A DNA stretch of 64,000 nucleotides from Thunnus maccoyii (GCF_910596095.1 NC_056544.1:14803155-14867154); one strand, 5' to 3'; shown: positions 36,376 through 59,374, counted from the stretch's first letter. Notes: generated by a model from the sequence alone, not told the origin. Program-made: numbers and translations.

Positions 36376-36750
36376 AGGACCAGTGTGAAGGATTTAGTGG
36401 CATGTAGCAGTGAGGTTGCAGATTGCAACCAACTGAATACCCCCTCCCCCTCCCCTTCCAAGCATGTAGGAGAACCTACAGTGGCCATGAAACTCATGAA
36501 AAACACAAGAGGCCCTCTCTTGAGCCAGTGTTTGGTTTGTCCATTCTGGGTGACTGTAGAAACATGGCGGTGCAACATGGCAGGCTCCATGAAACAGGAC
36601 CCACTCCCTATGTAGATATAAAGTAACAAAAACACAACAATTCTTATTTTCAGGTTATTATACACTGATTAAAATATACTTATGAATATAATATTCCATT
36701 TCTGCCAAGTCCATTCTGCTAGATGCCACTAAATTCTACACACTGCACCT
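36376..36750. mobile_element. piggyBac-type MITE flanked by TTAA
   Basis: A 375-bp element with ends AGGACCAGTGTGAAGGATTT and AAATTCTACACACTGCACCT that are imperfect inverted repeats. TTAA flanks both sides (36372-36375 and 36751-36754), the piggyBac target. The inside (GAGGTTGCAGATTGCAACCA, ATGGCGG) matches a very common fish MITE. Open frames inside it are not genes. Confidence 0.8.
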
Positions 36751-36754
36751 TTAA

Positions 36755-37838
36755 CGTTTACATAAAATATGCCCATAAATCTTTTTAACAGATAAAATAG
36801 ATATATGTATAGGTTGTGATTTGTTAATATTTTTGTTTTACATTTTTTTATGTTCACCCTTTTGTAGCATTAGTAAACTGAGCATAACAAAAATCACATT
36901 GCATATTTTTATTTAGAGGCTGCTCAACATGCCTCTACTTTTGCTTTTTCCCTACGTATTAACCCAAAATAATTTTATAACCTATATCTTCTTCATCTAT
37001 TGTACAGATGCATTTGACAAATACAAATTTGTCTACATAAAGTTAAAAATGATGTTCATTATAGCTCTGAATGCATCTTTAAATAGCAGCTAGTGACTTA
37101 CATCCAATTTTGTGTCTTAATGATCCTGACCGTAGAGACTGTAGTGAAGCTGCTGCAGCATTTAAACACCACTGTGAAGCTAAGCTGCAAATGTGCACAG
37201 ATACAGGTAGTGTTTATGATTTTCTATTGCAACAGCTTAGATAGTTTGAGAGTTAATTTCAGTGTTAAACAGCAATGACACAGTGCCCTTAGTGAAAGAA
37301 TGAATAAAGACATGGCTGGACAGGAGAGTCTGATCACTCCATCTTGGTTAGTATAGACACAAATAATTAATAGATCATGGGTTTCAGTGAGATGTGGCCC
37401 ATTTGCAGAAGTCATTACCCTTTTTGAGACAAATGAGGTGCTCCCTCCAGTCCAGCATGAACATACACAAGTGTACCGTGCAAAATCATGAGCAGGTAAA
37501 TCAGGGCTAGGGATGGAATTAAGTCAAGAGGATTCCCCTAATTCTATGAAATATGGCATTATTAATCATGCTGAGTGGAAGTGAAAAGCCTGCACAAACT
37601 CTACTGTGTCCATATTGAAAGCGGTGATCACTCAACTTCTTTTAGATGTTCTTTTAACGGGTCCTCGGACAACATTCAATGGTGCAATACATTATGAGTG
37701 TGTGTGTTAATACTATATGGCCTATTCAGCTCTCCAGAGACAGTCAGCACAGATGGAATTTCATTAGTAATATTAGTGACAGTCCATGGAGAGGTGTGTT
37801 GGATGGCGTGCAGACGGACACATGTGAAGATAGGGAGT
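36755..37838. other. Intergenic DNA and likely schip1 3' UTR
   Basis: AT-rich sequence downstream of the schip1 stop on the minus strand. No other gene was recognised. Confidence 0.3.
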
Positions 37839-49126
<11,288 letters not shown>

Positions 49127-50951
49127 AGAGACAAACTGTGTGGAGTGGGGGAGGGACTATAGCTGGGAATGTGGCCAGAGATGGACTGAAGATAATCAGA
49201 GGTAGGTCACAGATCTGACCAAAATCAACCGCTTGAACGCTGGCAGTATCCGTCTCTTAATTTATATGGTGTCTTTATGTTCCCTGTGACCATGCAGAAA
49301 AGAGAAATTAACAAAATTGCAATATTAAAATATTGATCCCATATTCTGTGGTTGTTCAGTCTTACTCTTATTCATTTATTCTATATGAACAGAGGTCAAA
49401 TTAAAAAACATTCTGCCAAACTTACTGAACTTCAAATGTATAGATGCTAAATTCTAATCACCTGTAAAATAAAAAGGTAAAATCATACTGTATATAGCAC
49501 ATGCCGTACGTAGCACTCACCTTCATTGTAGACATGAAACCACTCCTTAAGATACAAAAATGCAAAAGTAGCAATTAATTAGCGCAGCACTGACTGCTTC
49601 TCCCATTCTGGATAGAGACAACAAGATGATCACCCGAGAATGGATTTTAGGATTTCTTGCTCTTCAGAGTAGTTCTAGGAGCTCAGTGCCCTGCAAACTC
49701 CAAACAGCTGACATACAAGAACTGTAGTAAATGAAAAGGAAAAAACACAAACGCACATCCCTTCTTTCAGAGAGAGCAACATTACACGTCTCTCTGTTGT
49801 CACGTGTGGCTTAGTTTCAGTGATGTGTGTAAATCTGTGTTTGTGTGTGTGTGTGCGTGAGTGTAACGTCACAGGGCGCCCAGAGGAGAGAGCACCATGT
49901 GGAAATATATAGGAACAGACAGAATGGGGTGTGTGTGCACACTGTAAGAAATGTATATCGGAGTGAAGGGGTTTCACAGAAAACTAGAAGCATAATTATA
50001 ATAAAAAGGAAACTGAGGGAAATACATTTATACACCCTGCCAAAAGATTTTTCCCTCTTCAACATCCCATCTCCAAACTGTCAGCAGTAAGAAATGAGCC
50101 TTGGTAACATGAACAGTACCTGGGTAAAAGATCATTTAAGTCAATGTAGAGGAAAATGAGCACAGAATGAAGCAACCAGCTGAATCTCAGCATGCTGAAT
50201 TAGGATTGCATGGGAGTTTTTCAAAGAAAAAAAAAAATCATGTTTTATCAACCATTTTGGAGGGGTGCCAATTTACTCCAGCTGTTCTGCACTACCTCCC
50301 ATTAGAGCCTCAACATATTTACATTTTATGATAAGAGAAGCAACTGAAAGAGTTGACAGCATTTACTGGGGCATCATATCAGGACAGTTTTTTCAGTGTG
50401 CACTAGCAACAGCCTTATTTTTTTGGTGGCCAGCAGACCCCGTTTGACTCCTATAAAGACGATTGCCATTTGCAGCACAAATTACTCAGGGTCCCAGGCA
50501 CCCTTTCAGGTTTAATGTTGCCTGGGATATAAACAATGTCTAAAAGAAGCCTTGGCATAGACAGTAGCTTTGTGAAGCTTTTAGTGCATAGTTTGAGATG
50601 TCAGTTCAGCTTGGACTCTGCAATTTATGCTGGGCATTAGAACAGTCACTTGTCAAATGATTCATGGAAAAGAAATTAATCATTGGACCCCTTCATCAAC
50701 TGTAGTCATTTGTGGTGTAAAATTACTACCATTAAGTGGAAATTCTGGGGCATGGGCAAATATCAAAACATGTGCATTATGGATTAATCACAACTCCAGA
50801 CCAAGTTCTAAGTAAACACATTTATTGAATGCTCACTTATCACTGGACGCCAACCCCTGAAAAGGTAAAGACAGTTATGATTGAGAAACTACCTTAAATT
50901 CATACAGTCATTAATTCAAGACATTTACAGGTGGTCCTTACCATTTGGAGT
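49127..50951. other. Intergenic DNA between schip1 and the four-cysteine gene pair
   Basis: It includes the upstream region of the long schip1 isoform and GT/CA-rich patches near 49800-49860. No supported gene was found; IQCJ was looked for and not seen. Confidence 0.3.
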
Positions 50952-53081
50952 TCATTTTTTAGGTAGTAGGTTTGTCCAGTCAAATTGAGGATGGTCTTGA
51001 CCTGAGTGAGGAAACCAGGGCACAGGTTGCCAATAGTGGAAGCCTGAAATTGGGTGTGATCGAGCCTGGAGTCCAGATTTGTAGCCAGCTTGAGGCACGT
51101 ACTTCTGGTCATCAGGGATTTTGCCAACCTTGTTGGCTTTGTATGAAACGTATTGAGCGAAGGGGAGCTGGTTGTAAGGAACAGACCCACTCATTGGGCC
51201 TGGATAGCTGCTGCTGGGTTTGGTTGTATGGGTACATGCTTTAGTTGTTGACACGGTGGTGGTGGTGGTGGTAGAAGTAGTTGTAGGAGCAGAAACAGTT
51301 GTTGGTTTTGTTGTAGGACTTGTTGTACATGGTTTAGCAGTGGTAGTGGTGGTTCCAGTAGTGGGTTTGGGGGTGGTAGTGGGTTTGGTGGTGGTGGTGG
51401 TGGTGGTGGTAGTGGCGGTAGTGGTGGTAGTGGGTTGTGGTGCCGTGGTCACCACTGGGAGATTTGGAAGAGGGTAGTAGGGGTAATATGGGTAATAAGG
51501 ATAGTAAGGATATGCAGGAGGCTTCATTTGAGGGAGTTGTGTGTCAGGCTTAGCAGTAGTTGTCGGAGACGCAGTGTCTGTGGTTGGTGCCGGTGTCATT
51601 GTCATCATATACATGTAGTAATAATACCAATAGGCAGAATACAGACTACTAGGATCATAGATGTAAGAGGGCTGCTGAGCAGGCTTAGCAGTAGTCGAAG
51701 TAGGTGTTGCATCAGGGGAAGTAGGTGCTGCATCAGGGGAGGTAGGTGCTGCATCAGGGGAGGTAGGTGCTGCATCAGGGGAGGTAGGTGCTGCATCAGG
51801 GGAGGTAGGTGCTGCATCAGGGGAGGTAGGTGCTGCATCAGGGGAGGTAGGTGCTGCATCAGGGGAGGTAGGTGCTGCATCAGGGGAAGTAGGTGTTGCA
51901 TCAGGACGTGGTGACATTGGGCAGGTGAATTTAACTAGATTCCTCAGCCAACTCATTGGCAACACATAATTTCCATTCTGAAACAAGATTAGACAAGAAA
52001 CAGCACAAGCTTTTTTAGAAGTTAGATAGGCTCAACTGTTGAGTTACCAGAATCTTGACAACTTTTTTTTTTTTTTAAAATCTGAAAACTACCATTTAAA
52101 AGACAACAACAAAAAAAAAAAACCTTGAACAAGTAGCATCAAACTGGTAACAAGGAATCAGGGTTTGTTCTGTGCATTCAACATTGTAATATTTACGGAC
52201 GCCAGTACTTTTTAACCCAAATACCTTTAACATAGTCAAGGTGAATACATGTTTGGAATAAATTAAAGACACCAGTTAGTCAAATTAGGAGCAAAAGTAT
52301 ACCTCTTGCAGCACATAGCAGCCATCATAGGGAACAACTAATGCAAGTCCCAGTGCATTCTGCCGCATTGAGTAGCCACAGGGTTCAGGCACCTGGATCA
52401 AAGGCAGGGGACCTGCATTGCCTGAGGAGGAGAAAAAGATTCTATAACAACCTGTTCTGTGCTTTACAGCTTTAACACACTGTACATTTGTATTTTTGTT
52501 GAATTGATTATTCTACCCATGTCCAGCTGTAAGTCAGCAGCTCCAGGTCCCATGGCTTTCAATTTCATCTTGTTTTGACCACAGTGCAGTGAAGGGTTCA
52601 GGCGCCTCCATGCTGCTTCATTTACCATGGTATCCCCCCGCTGTGATGCCTGCTCAGACAATCCTTAGAGAACAAAAGATGTTCAGGTAGAAAGTTAGTA
52701 GCAGAGTATCATGCTGTAGTATCATCATCAGTAGGACTATCATGCAGCACTTGAATAGAGTATGTCAAAATAGAAGGACCTTAACAGCGGAGTCTTACCT
52801 GTGCCATCTGACTGAGCCAAATCAACATGCAACAATTTATCATTTCCCATGGCAGCAACAAAGGGAGATCCTGACTGGGAGTTAATCTCTGTCCCATTAA
52901 AGAGAATGCTTCCTGTCCTTCCTTCCATCTCTGTGGCCTCACTAACTACCTTGTTCTGTTTAGCTTTTTTCCTCAGCCCTTGCCAGCTAAAGCAAGTTAA
53001 ACTCGGGGCCAAAGAGCACAAGAGCAATATGACTGCCACAATTTGACGTGATCTGCGTCTCCTTCCATCTTCACCTGTCAT
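50952..53081 (-). CDS. Secreted ZP-N-like four-cysteine protein with Pro/Thr/Ser repeat tail, copy A
   Basis: Exons 52799-53081, 52517-52663, 52303-52421 and 50952-51977 join in phase to 524 aa. Start ATG at 53081. A basic N-terminus precedes a hydrophobic signal or anchor segment (QIVAVILLLCSLAPSLTC). A domain with four cysteines follows (Cys122, 158, 178, 202): SLHCGQNKMKLKAMG, VPEPCGYSMRQNALGLALVV, PYDGCYVLQENGNYVLPMSW, FTCP. Four cysteines with CGYS, PYDGC and YVLPM look like a ZP-N fold, as in egg-coat proteins; this is inference. The last exon holds a tail of about 320 residues: a PDAAPTS heptad array, Tyr-rich blocks (PYYPYYPYYPYYPL) and Thr runs (TTTTTTT), likely O-glycosylated. I cannot name the gene. 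Copy B follows it upstream. The product is probably an extracellular matrix or egg-envelope component. Confidence 0.75.
51710..51903. repeat. 21-bp tandem repeat coding PDAAPTS
   Basis: About nine near-identical copies of GCATCAGGGGAGGTAGGTGCT lie within the last exon of copy A. The near-identity suggests recent expansion and likely length variation between individuals. Confidence 0.95.
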
Positions 53082-53250
53082 ACTGGAGCTGCACACCCAA
53101 AACAGGTGGAGAACACTTTGCTGTGAAGAAGGACAACTGAATCACAGCTATTAATACTGGACACATTTTAGAACCAGGTAGTCAACCAATCAGATGCGAT
53201 TTCATCACCAGCTTGCACCTGTGGTAATTAGGGTCACAACAGGTGGGCTC
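53082..53250 (-). promoter_or_regulatory. Upstream region of copy A: CCAAT box and E-boxes
   Basis: AACCAATCA at 53184-53192, CACCTG at 53216-53221 and CAGGTG at 53240-53245 lie 100-165 bp before the ATG. The same motifs precede copy B at similar distances. Confidence 0.45.
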
Positions 53251-54329
53251 GTTTGGAGCCTTTGATGTCTGATTCCCCTGTTGTCCTCTGGTCAGTAAAG
53301 TCAGCTCTTAACATTTATCATGTAGCATGAAATAATACACATACCATCTGTGTTTGTAGGTTATTTTTGCTGTCAGGGTATATGAATATTTTTCTTTGCC
53401 AATGCATTTAATTACACTATGTAACACAATTTTTGTTCCTTGGTAGTATGTGTTATTTCCTAATTGCTTATGCCTAAAAAGTATAGAAAAATGGCTAATA
53501 TTCCCTTCAAACTTTGTTTTTGTGACCTGTACAAAGATATCTTGAAATTTACAGGCGAATTTACACATTTTCATTCACAGAAAGTCACATATGAATCAAA
53601 ATAAACATGTATTTATACTAAATTTATACAAAAGTGACCACAAAAGATTCCAAAGTGATTAGTTTTTTGAGATTTATGATTATATTTTAAATCACTTTGA
53701 TGAAACGTATCTGGTGACACATATGTTTTTTCTGACTATGTGAATGAAAATGTGGAAATTTGCCTGTTTACCCTACACTGGTTTACTCCACACTGGAATA
53801 GAGTTTGTGTGACATGAGATGGTACTTTTTTGCTTTATTTGTATCTTTTCACTGTAATTCTCAATTCTATTTCGTGAGGATCAATATTGCTATAGGCACC
53901 CTGTGGGTATTATTCAGTTGAATTTTGAACCACATTATTTGATCTGACTACAAGACATCATTGATGTCTGGTTTGTGAGGCTTGCCACAACAACCAACTT
54001 CCTCTCAGTGCAAGTGGCTTGCTAAAAATAACTTGAACAGGTTGAAATCATTCTAAAAATCAATCCTTGATTCAGTTCTTGACTGAAAGCAGGTGATCAC
54101 AGAATTCATAGCTCCTATCAGGTCGACATTCCTGAGAAGCTAGAACTTGCAGAATCACTGTCACTCCTTAAAACTCAATGTTTTACCCTCAACTTTCCTT
54201 TTGAAAGTTACTTTTCATGTTTTACTTACTATCTTTTCCTTATTCAGCATGTCAGTTGTTAGGTTTGATTTCCAGTAGTTTCAAGAATGCTTTCTGGTAT
54301 TAAAGCATATGAAATGCAATTTGAACATA
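53251..54329. other. Spacer between copies A and B
   Basis: AT-rich DNA with no gene recognised. Confidence 0.3.
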
Positions 54330-54394
54330 CAGTACTAGTCAAGAGTTTGGACACACCTTCTAGGAAAGTGTGTCCAAACTTTTGATTGGTATTG
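54330..54394. mobile_element. 65-bp palindromic Tc1-type MITE
   Basis: CAGTACTAGTCAAGAGTTTG ... CAAACTTTTGATTGGTATTG forms a near-perfect inverted repeat with the family's TTGGACACACCTTCT core and TA on both sides (54328-54329, 54395-54396). Almost nothing remains between the two arms. Confidence 0.75.
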
Positions 54395-54989
54395 TATATG
54401 AACCATTTTGCAGTTGGATCAGTAATATTTGATCATGCTGACTACTTCAGGATACTGTGAGAACTAAAGAAAGGATGAGGAATAAAAACAGTACACAGTA
54501 AATAGTGTGTCGGGGTGCACTGCTGATAGTCAGTTGTTGGCTTTTCTATTTGGCACAATTTAAAAGCAATGACAATTTACACCTTAATGTAAATTCAATT
54601 GTCATTTGTGATAAATCACTCATCAAGTTACTTTTGACTGAAAGTCAAGTTCTTCCAGCCAAGCTTTGCACACACACACAGGCAACGGTATCATAATCCA
54701 GGTGCCCGCTTAAATTTGACACTCACAAGCAGCTTTATTTCACTATTGTTAGCATTTTTCCTCATGAAAAGTGTCACCTTTCCATATTAAGGCTAGTTTT
54801 TTTGCATCTGAATAGCCTTTAAGTTGAAGTAAAGACTTCAGTATGGACCGGTTACCTCATCTACACAAACCCCCCCTTTAAGAGCAGCACCCTTTCCACA
54901 TTGCTAACTCTCCAGCATCCCCAGTGAATTTCAGCAATCAATGACTGGACACTGCCACTTAGGTTATTCAAACCATTTATTAGAACTGT

Positions 54990-57285
54990 TCAGTGTTGTA
55001 GTAGGCCAAACTGAGGAGGGGGATACGGCATAAATGGAAATGGAACATGGACATGTGGGTGATCGTGCGGCAGCACCTGTGTCGGTTGAGGGTCAGTTTT
55101 CTGAGTTGTTGTGGTTGATGTTGGTGTCACTGGCTCAGGGGTTGTGTCTTGTGGAAAGGGTACAAGGTGCTGGTAAAAGGGAGGAAAGAAAGACATTTGT
55201 GGCGGAAACTGTGGTGACTGTGGTTTAGCCGCAGTCACTTGAGTAGTGAGTTTGGTGGTACTTGCTGGTTTGGCAGTCGTCGGCAGAGGCCCTGGAAAGG
55301 GCCATTGAAAGGGAGGGAAGACAGACATTTGTGGTGGAAACTGTGGTGACGGTGGTTTAGCCGCAGTCACTTGAGTAGTGAGTTTGGTGGTACTTGCTGG
55401 TTTGGCAGTCGTCGGCAGAGGCCCTGGAAAGGGCCATTGAAAGGGAGGGAAGACAGACATTTGTGGTGGAAACTGTGGTGACTGTGGTTTAGCCGCAGTC
55501 ACTTGAGTAGTGAGTTTGGTGGTACTTGCTGGTTTGGCAGTCATCGGCAGAGGCCCTGGAAGGGGCCATTGAAAGGGAGGGAAGAAAACTGGTGGGTTGA
55601 AATAAGGGTACATTTGGTGAGGAACTGCGACTGCTGGCTTTGCAGTGGTAGTCGATTTAGGCGTAGTTGGTGCAGTTGTCGTGACTGGAAGAGGGGGAGA
55701 GAAGTAGGAATAAGGGAAGAAATTGGGAAATTGTGGAAATTTAGGCATTTCAGGTTTCTTGGTCATTGTAGGGTCTACCACTGAAGGGTACTGAGGATAA
55801 GGCATGTAGGGTGGAAAGAAATATGATGGGGGACTGGGCTCTTGAGGCGCCTGGGGCTCTTGAGGCGCCTGGGGCTCTTGAGGCGCCTGGGGCTCTTGAG
55901 GCGCCTGGGGCTCTTGAGGCGCCTGGGGCTCTTGAGGCGCCTGGGGGGAAGGATGTTGTGTGGCAGCAGTTGCAGGAGCAGTCGCTGCAGGTTTGGGGCA
56001 CCTCAGAGAGACTGGAATTCCCTGCCAACGCATTGGCAGCACATAACTTCCACCCTTTGGGGAGAAAAAAAAAAAAAAAAAAAAAAAACGTAGTGTCAAA
56101 CCAGTTAAAGGTTATACGACTGGAATGTGTAAGTAACATTCTGGTGTAGCAACATCTTGCATTTCAGGAAATTTAAAAAAAATAAAAAATACCTCTTGAA
56201 CCATATTGCAGCCATCATAAGGAACCAACATGACAAGTGCAAGTGAGTTCCTCTGCATACTGTAGCCACAAGTTGAAGGGACCTGGGATAGGGGCATTGG
56301 AGGTGCATTCCCTGTGGGGAAAAGTTTCTCAAGTGTGACAATGCAAGTAATGGTGTGACTAGTGTGTCATTTTACAGATTGTGAAGGAACATGTCCATTC
56401 TTAAATTGTGTTTTGGCATGCCAGTAAGAAAAGTACAGGTATTTAAAATAAATAAAAATTAACTAAACGCCATTTAGCCACTTCAGTTTCAGGGTTATGT
56501 TATTGTGAGTACTGGCTCACTGTCACTCTCATGGCTTACTGGGACACTTAACACTATGGAGCCATCAGTCAAAATGTGTGCTGCAAAACAGGCCTCTAGT
56601 ACACCTTATAGACCTTGTTACTTTACCTTGCTCCACTTTAAACTGTGATGCTCCTGGTCCCACCGCTCTGAACTTCATCTGGTCCCCACCACACTGCAGG
56701 GAAGATCCCATGCGCTTCCATAATGATTCTCTGGAACTGGCATCTTGTGTTTGGCCTTTAGACCAGCCTGATGAGTAAAAGTGAAATTAAAAGTGTGATT
56801 ACTAAGTGTGAGTACTAAACACGGTTCAGTGTGGGAAATTTAGGAGATATGGTGCTGTAAACTGAGAACTTACATGTAGTTATCAAATTCACTCAATAGA
56901 TATATTTTAAAATTGGACTACACATGCAACTCAGGATATGCCAGTCACCCAGAATCACAAAAAAAGGACCACTTCATATAGTAACACTCTTTAGTTTCCT
57001 ACCTGTAAAGTCTGCTTGATAAGCAGTTTCATCCTCCACAGAAGCATTTGAAGATGACTTGGTCTGGTCTATGACTTGAGACTCAAGGCTTGATCCTTTC
57101 TCAAACACTTTCCCGAACACAATTTTCCCCTCTTGGACACCTATCATTTTAGTGGCATCAGCTTCTTTTTGCCTGTCTGTTTTCCTCAATCGATAACAGT
57201 CTATCATCTGCGCTAAATAACATATCAGAATAACAGCTGTGGCCAAGTAAAAAGTAGCACTTTTCCTTTTTCCTTTACGTATCAT
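54990..57285 (-). CDS. Secreted ZP-N-like four-cysteine protein with Pro-rich repeat tail, copy B
   Basis: Exons 57003-57285, 56627-56767, 56193-56311 and 54990-56054 join in phase to 535 aa. It is a tandem duplicate of copy A: exons 1 and 3 have exactly the same length (283 and 119 nt) and exon 2 differs by two codons. The N-terminus is basic (MIRKGKRK), then a hydrophobic segment (ATFYLATAVILICYLAQMI). The four-cysteine domain (Cys120, 156, 176, 200) has LQCGGDQMKFRAVGPGASQF, CGYSMQRNSLALVMLVPYDG, GSYVLPMRW and LRCP, with the same cysteine spacing as copy A. The tail differs: an APQEPQ hexad array, then three copies of a roughly 49-residue Pro/Phe/Thr unit (FPPQMSVFPPFQWPFPGPLP) and a His/Pro-rich end. 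The name is unknown. An extracellular, probably glycosylated matrix protein is inferred. Confidence 0.75.
55160..55605. repeat. Three direct copies of a ~147-bp unit in copy B's last exon
   Basis: Units begin near AAAGACATTTGTGGCGGAAA (55190), ACAGACATTTGTGGTGGAAA (55321) and again near 55451, and share GTTTAGCCGCAGTCACTTGA. They differ by only a few bases, so the duplication is recent or kept alike by gene conversion. Confidence 0.85.
55838..55946. repeat. 18-bp tandem repeat coding APQEPQ
   Basis: Six copies of GGCTCTTGAGGCGCCTGG lie in copy B's last exon. Confidence 0.95.
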
Positions 57286-57470
57286 TCTGTTCTACCTGAG
57301 ACTCCTGGAAATGTTCAGAGCTGAGAGTTGCTGCTTTGATGCAGTTATTTGTGTTGTAATGTTTCCTGTTGGCAGGTACAGCAGGTGCTGTATCAACCAA
57401 TCAAAAGCTGAGGTAGGTAAGCTAATTGATTTTCCCTAATCATCATGCATTGGTTCCACCTGTGCAAGGT
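57286..57470 (-). promoter_or_regulatory. Upstream region of copy B: CCAAT box and E-boxes
   Basis: AACCAATCA at 57395-57403 (identical nine bases to copy A), CAGGTG at 57382-57387 and CACCTG at 57457-57462 lie 95-180 bp before the ATG. Confidence 0.45.
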
Positions 57471-58073
57471 TTCCACAAGGTCAGGAGACAGCCGAGGAGA
57501 CGAATTTAGCTTATGGCCTCCAATTGTTGATATACTGAAGGCTGCAAATTCTATTGTCCAAATTATTTTTTCAAAACTGAGCTTATTGTAGTAAGTAAGT
57601 AGTTAACGTCTTTTTCTTAAAACCCAATGTTCTGTTTAGGGTCCTTTAACAGCACAAAAACATTGCTATAGGCTTGATACTTCATAACTTTTCTTAATTT
57701 TGCAAGAATTGCATATAAACCTGATTTGGAACTGATGACATATATCCTAATTATGTAGGCTAACATACTGTACTTTTGTCTGTGAATGACTTTTTGGTAA
57801 GCAAAATTGACATGAATTTGTCAATACATGCATTTAAAATTTTTTACATATTTTTAGTAACCGTTCCTTATGCCACAACCTGGGCTTGTGCATGTTGTGT
57901 CATAAGGAAGGATTAATACTTTTCTAAATATTTAATTTAGATAAGTTCAGATGAAAAAAAAGAAAAAAATTAATGCAAAAATTGAAAATGAATTTGTAAT
58001 TCCGTTTTTGATTATTTTTACATAAACAGGAGTGGAGTCTGTTGGACCCCCAGAGGAAGTAAAGCCAAAACAC

Positions 58074-58117
<44 letters not shown>

Positions 58118-59374
58118 TGTACATCGTGTATATCTAAACTCAACTGCACAACCTCTCTGCCACCCTATGGAGAAATAATGTTACAACATGTTGTCTCTGG
58201 ACTTAAATGTGTAAAAGAGAGCACATTGCTTTAAAACAGACCCTGAAGGCTTTGTTGTTTTATAAAATTCAAATTTCTTGGTTGAGCTTCAAAGTTCATT
58301 CTTGACCTGTGATAAAGATAATGTGATATGAGTCAAGGGCTCAAGAACAGCTACTAAACATACAATGAACCGAGTTTGTTTTGTCAACTGCTTACTTTGA
58401 AGCTCAACAAGCACTCAGAAGAAAATGGAAATTTGAACACTTACAATTCCATGACAACTGGACAAACTATCTGCTGATGATGCTCCAGAACAGCCAGTGA
58501 ATGGACCTTTAGGTGAGATTATTTTGTCCGTTTCTTGGTTGTATAAATTGTCTTTCATGTCTCCAAATTCACCTTAAAACATTCCTGATTTTTGGCATCC
58601 TGGTTTTCAAACATTCATGCTTAAAGAAATAGTTCTGAATAGCCAAGTTCACATAATGAGAGAATCTACTTTGGATATATTAAAAAATAAATTTAGATTC
58701 AATCCAACAAAATCTGATTTTTTGTTTGTTTGTTTGTTTCAGGATCTCCCTTTCTGCAGACCAGGTTAAGGGAGTTTACAGTCAACACTGTATCTAAAAC
58801 TGTGTTTCATAATGCAGTCAGCCAGCAGCCAGTATTAGGTAGGCTACTACATTTCCACATAGCTGAAGAAAACTATTTAATCTCCAAGGATACTGACAAC
58901 ACCAGCAAGTTGAAGCCTTGACAAATATTTGACTGGCACTGAGGTGAGTGTATACGTAACCTGCCATCTACTAATTCTGTTGCTACTTTTTGTGTGCTAT
59001 TTTTACTGTATCCTACAATCAAAACTTAAAACTCAGAGAAGAACTCTCACATATATGCTTTTAACAGGTGTATTGCCTCTTCTTATTTTAAATAACGCAT
59101 TACTTTTGTTTGTTTTTTTTTATGTCAAACTGGCCTTTCTCTGTCTCCTTTTCTATCTGATAATTGTATATTTTAGAAAATATACTTGAGTGTAGAGGCA
59201 TGTGTGTGATAGAGAGAAGATTGGGTTTATGTCACTTTTTCATTAAATGGCTTCCTAATCTATCCACTATAATCATTTCTTTTAACAGGAGAGAAGCTTT
59301 GCACAAGATGTGAATGCTGTTATTCTGTCCTGGGAGACAACTTCACACCTGCAGTCGGCAGGACATAGAAAAAG
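57471..59374. other. Intergenic DNA and possible 5' exons of the FAM194 gene
   Basis: An (AT)n run lies at about 58077-58113. At 58742-58833 an exon-like stretch sits between a TTTCAG acceptor and a GTAGGC donor (open frame SPFLQTRLREFTVNTVSK), and 58450-58513 ends in a GTGAGA donor in the same phase. These may be untranslated or alternative 5' exons of the plus-strand gene; no in-frame ATG was found for them. Confidence 0.3.
58077..58113. repeat. (AT)n microsatellite
   Basis: About 18 AT units. Confidence 0.9.

Noticed and set aside
36372-36665. Three open frames of 67-97 aa
   Set aside because: They lie inside the piggyBac-type MITE, which is non-coding and repeated in fish genomes.
49127-50900. 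IQCJ exons upstream of schip1
   Set aside because: No IQ-motif frame or matching exon was found on the minus strand before the four-cysteine gene pair.
51220-51914. Plus-strand frames rich in Val and in a CCIRGGR repeat
   Set aside because: They are antisense readings of the Thr- and PDAAPTS-coding repeats of copy A; the repeats keep all frames open.
55811-56149. Plus-strand frames with EAPGAL and RRLGLL repeats
   Set aside because: Shadows of the APQEPQ repeat in copy B, extended by the poly(A) run.
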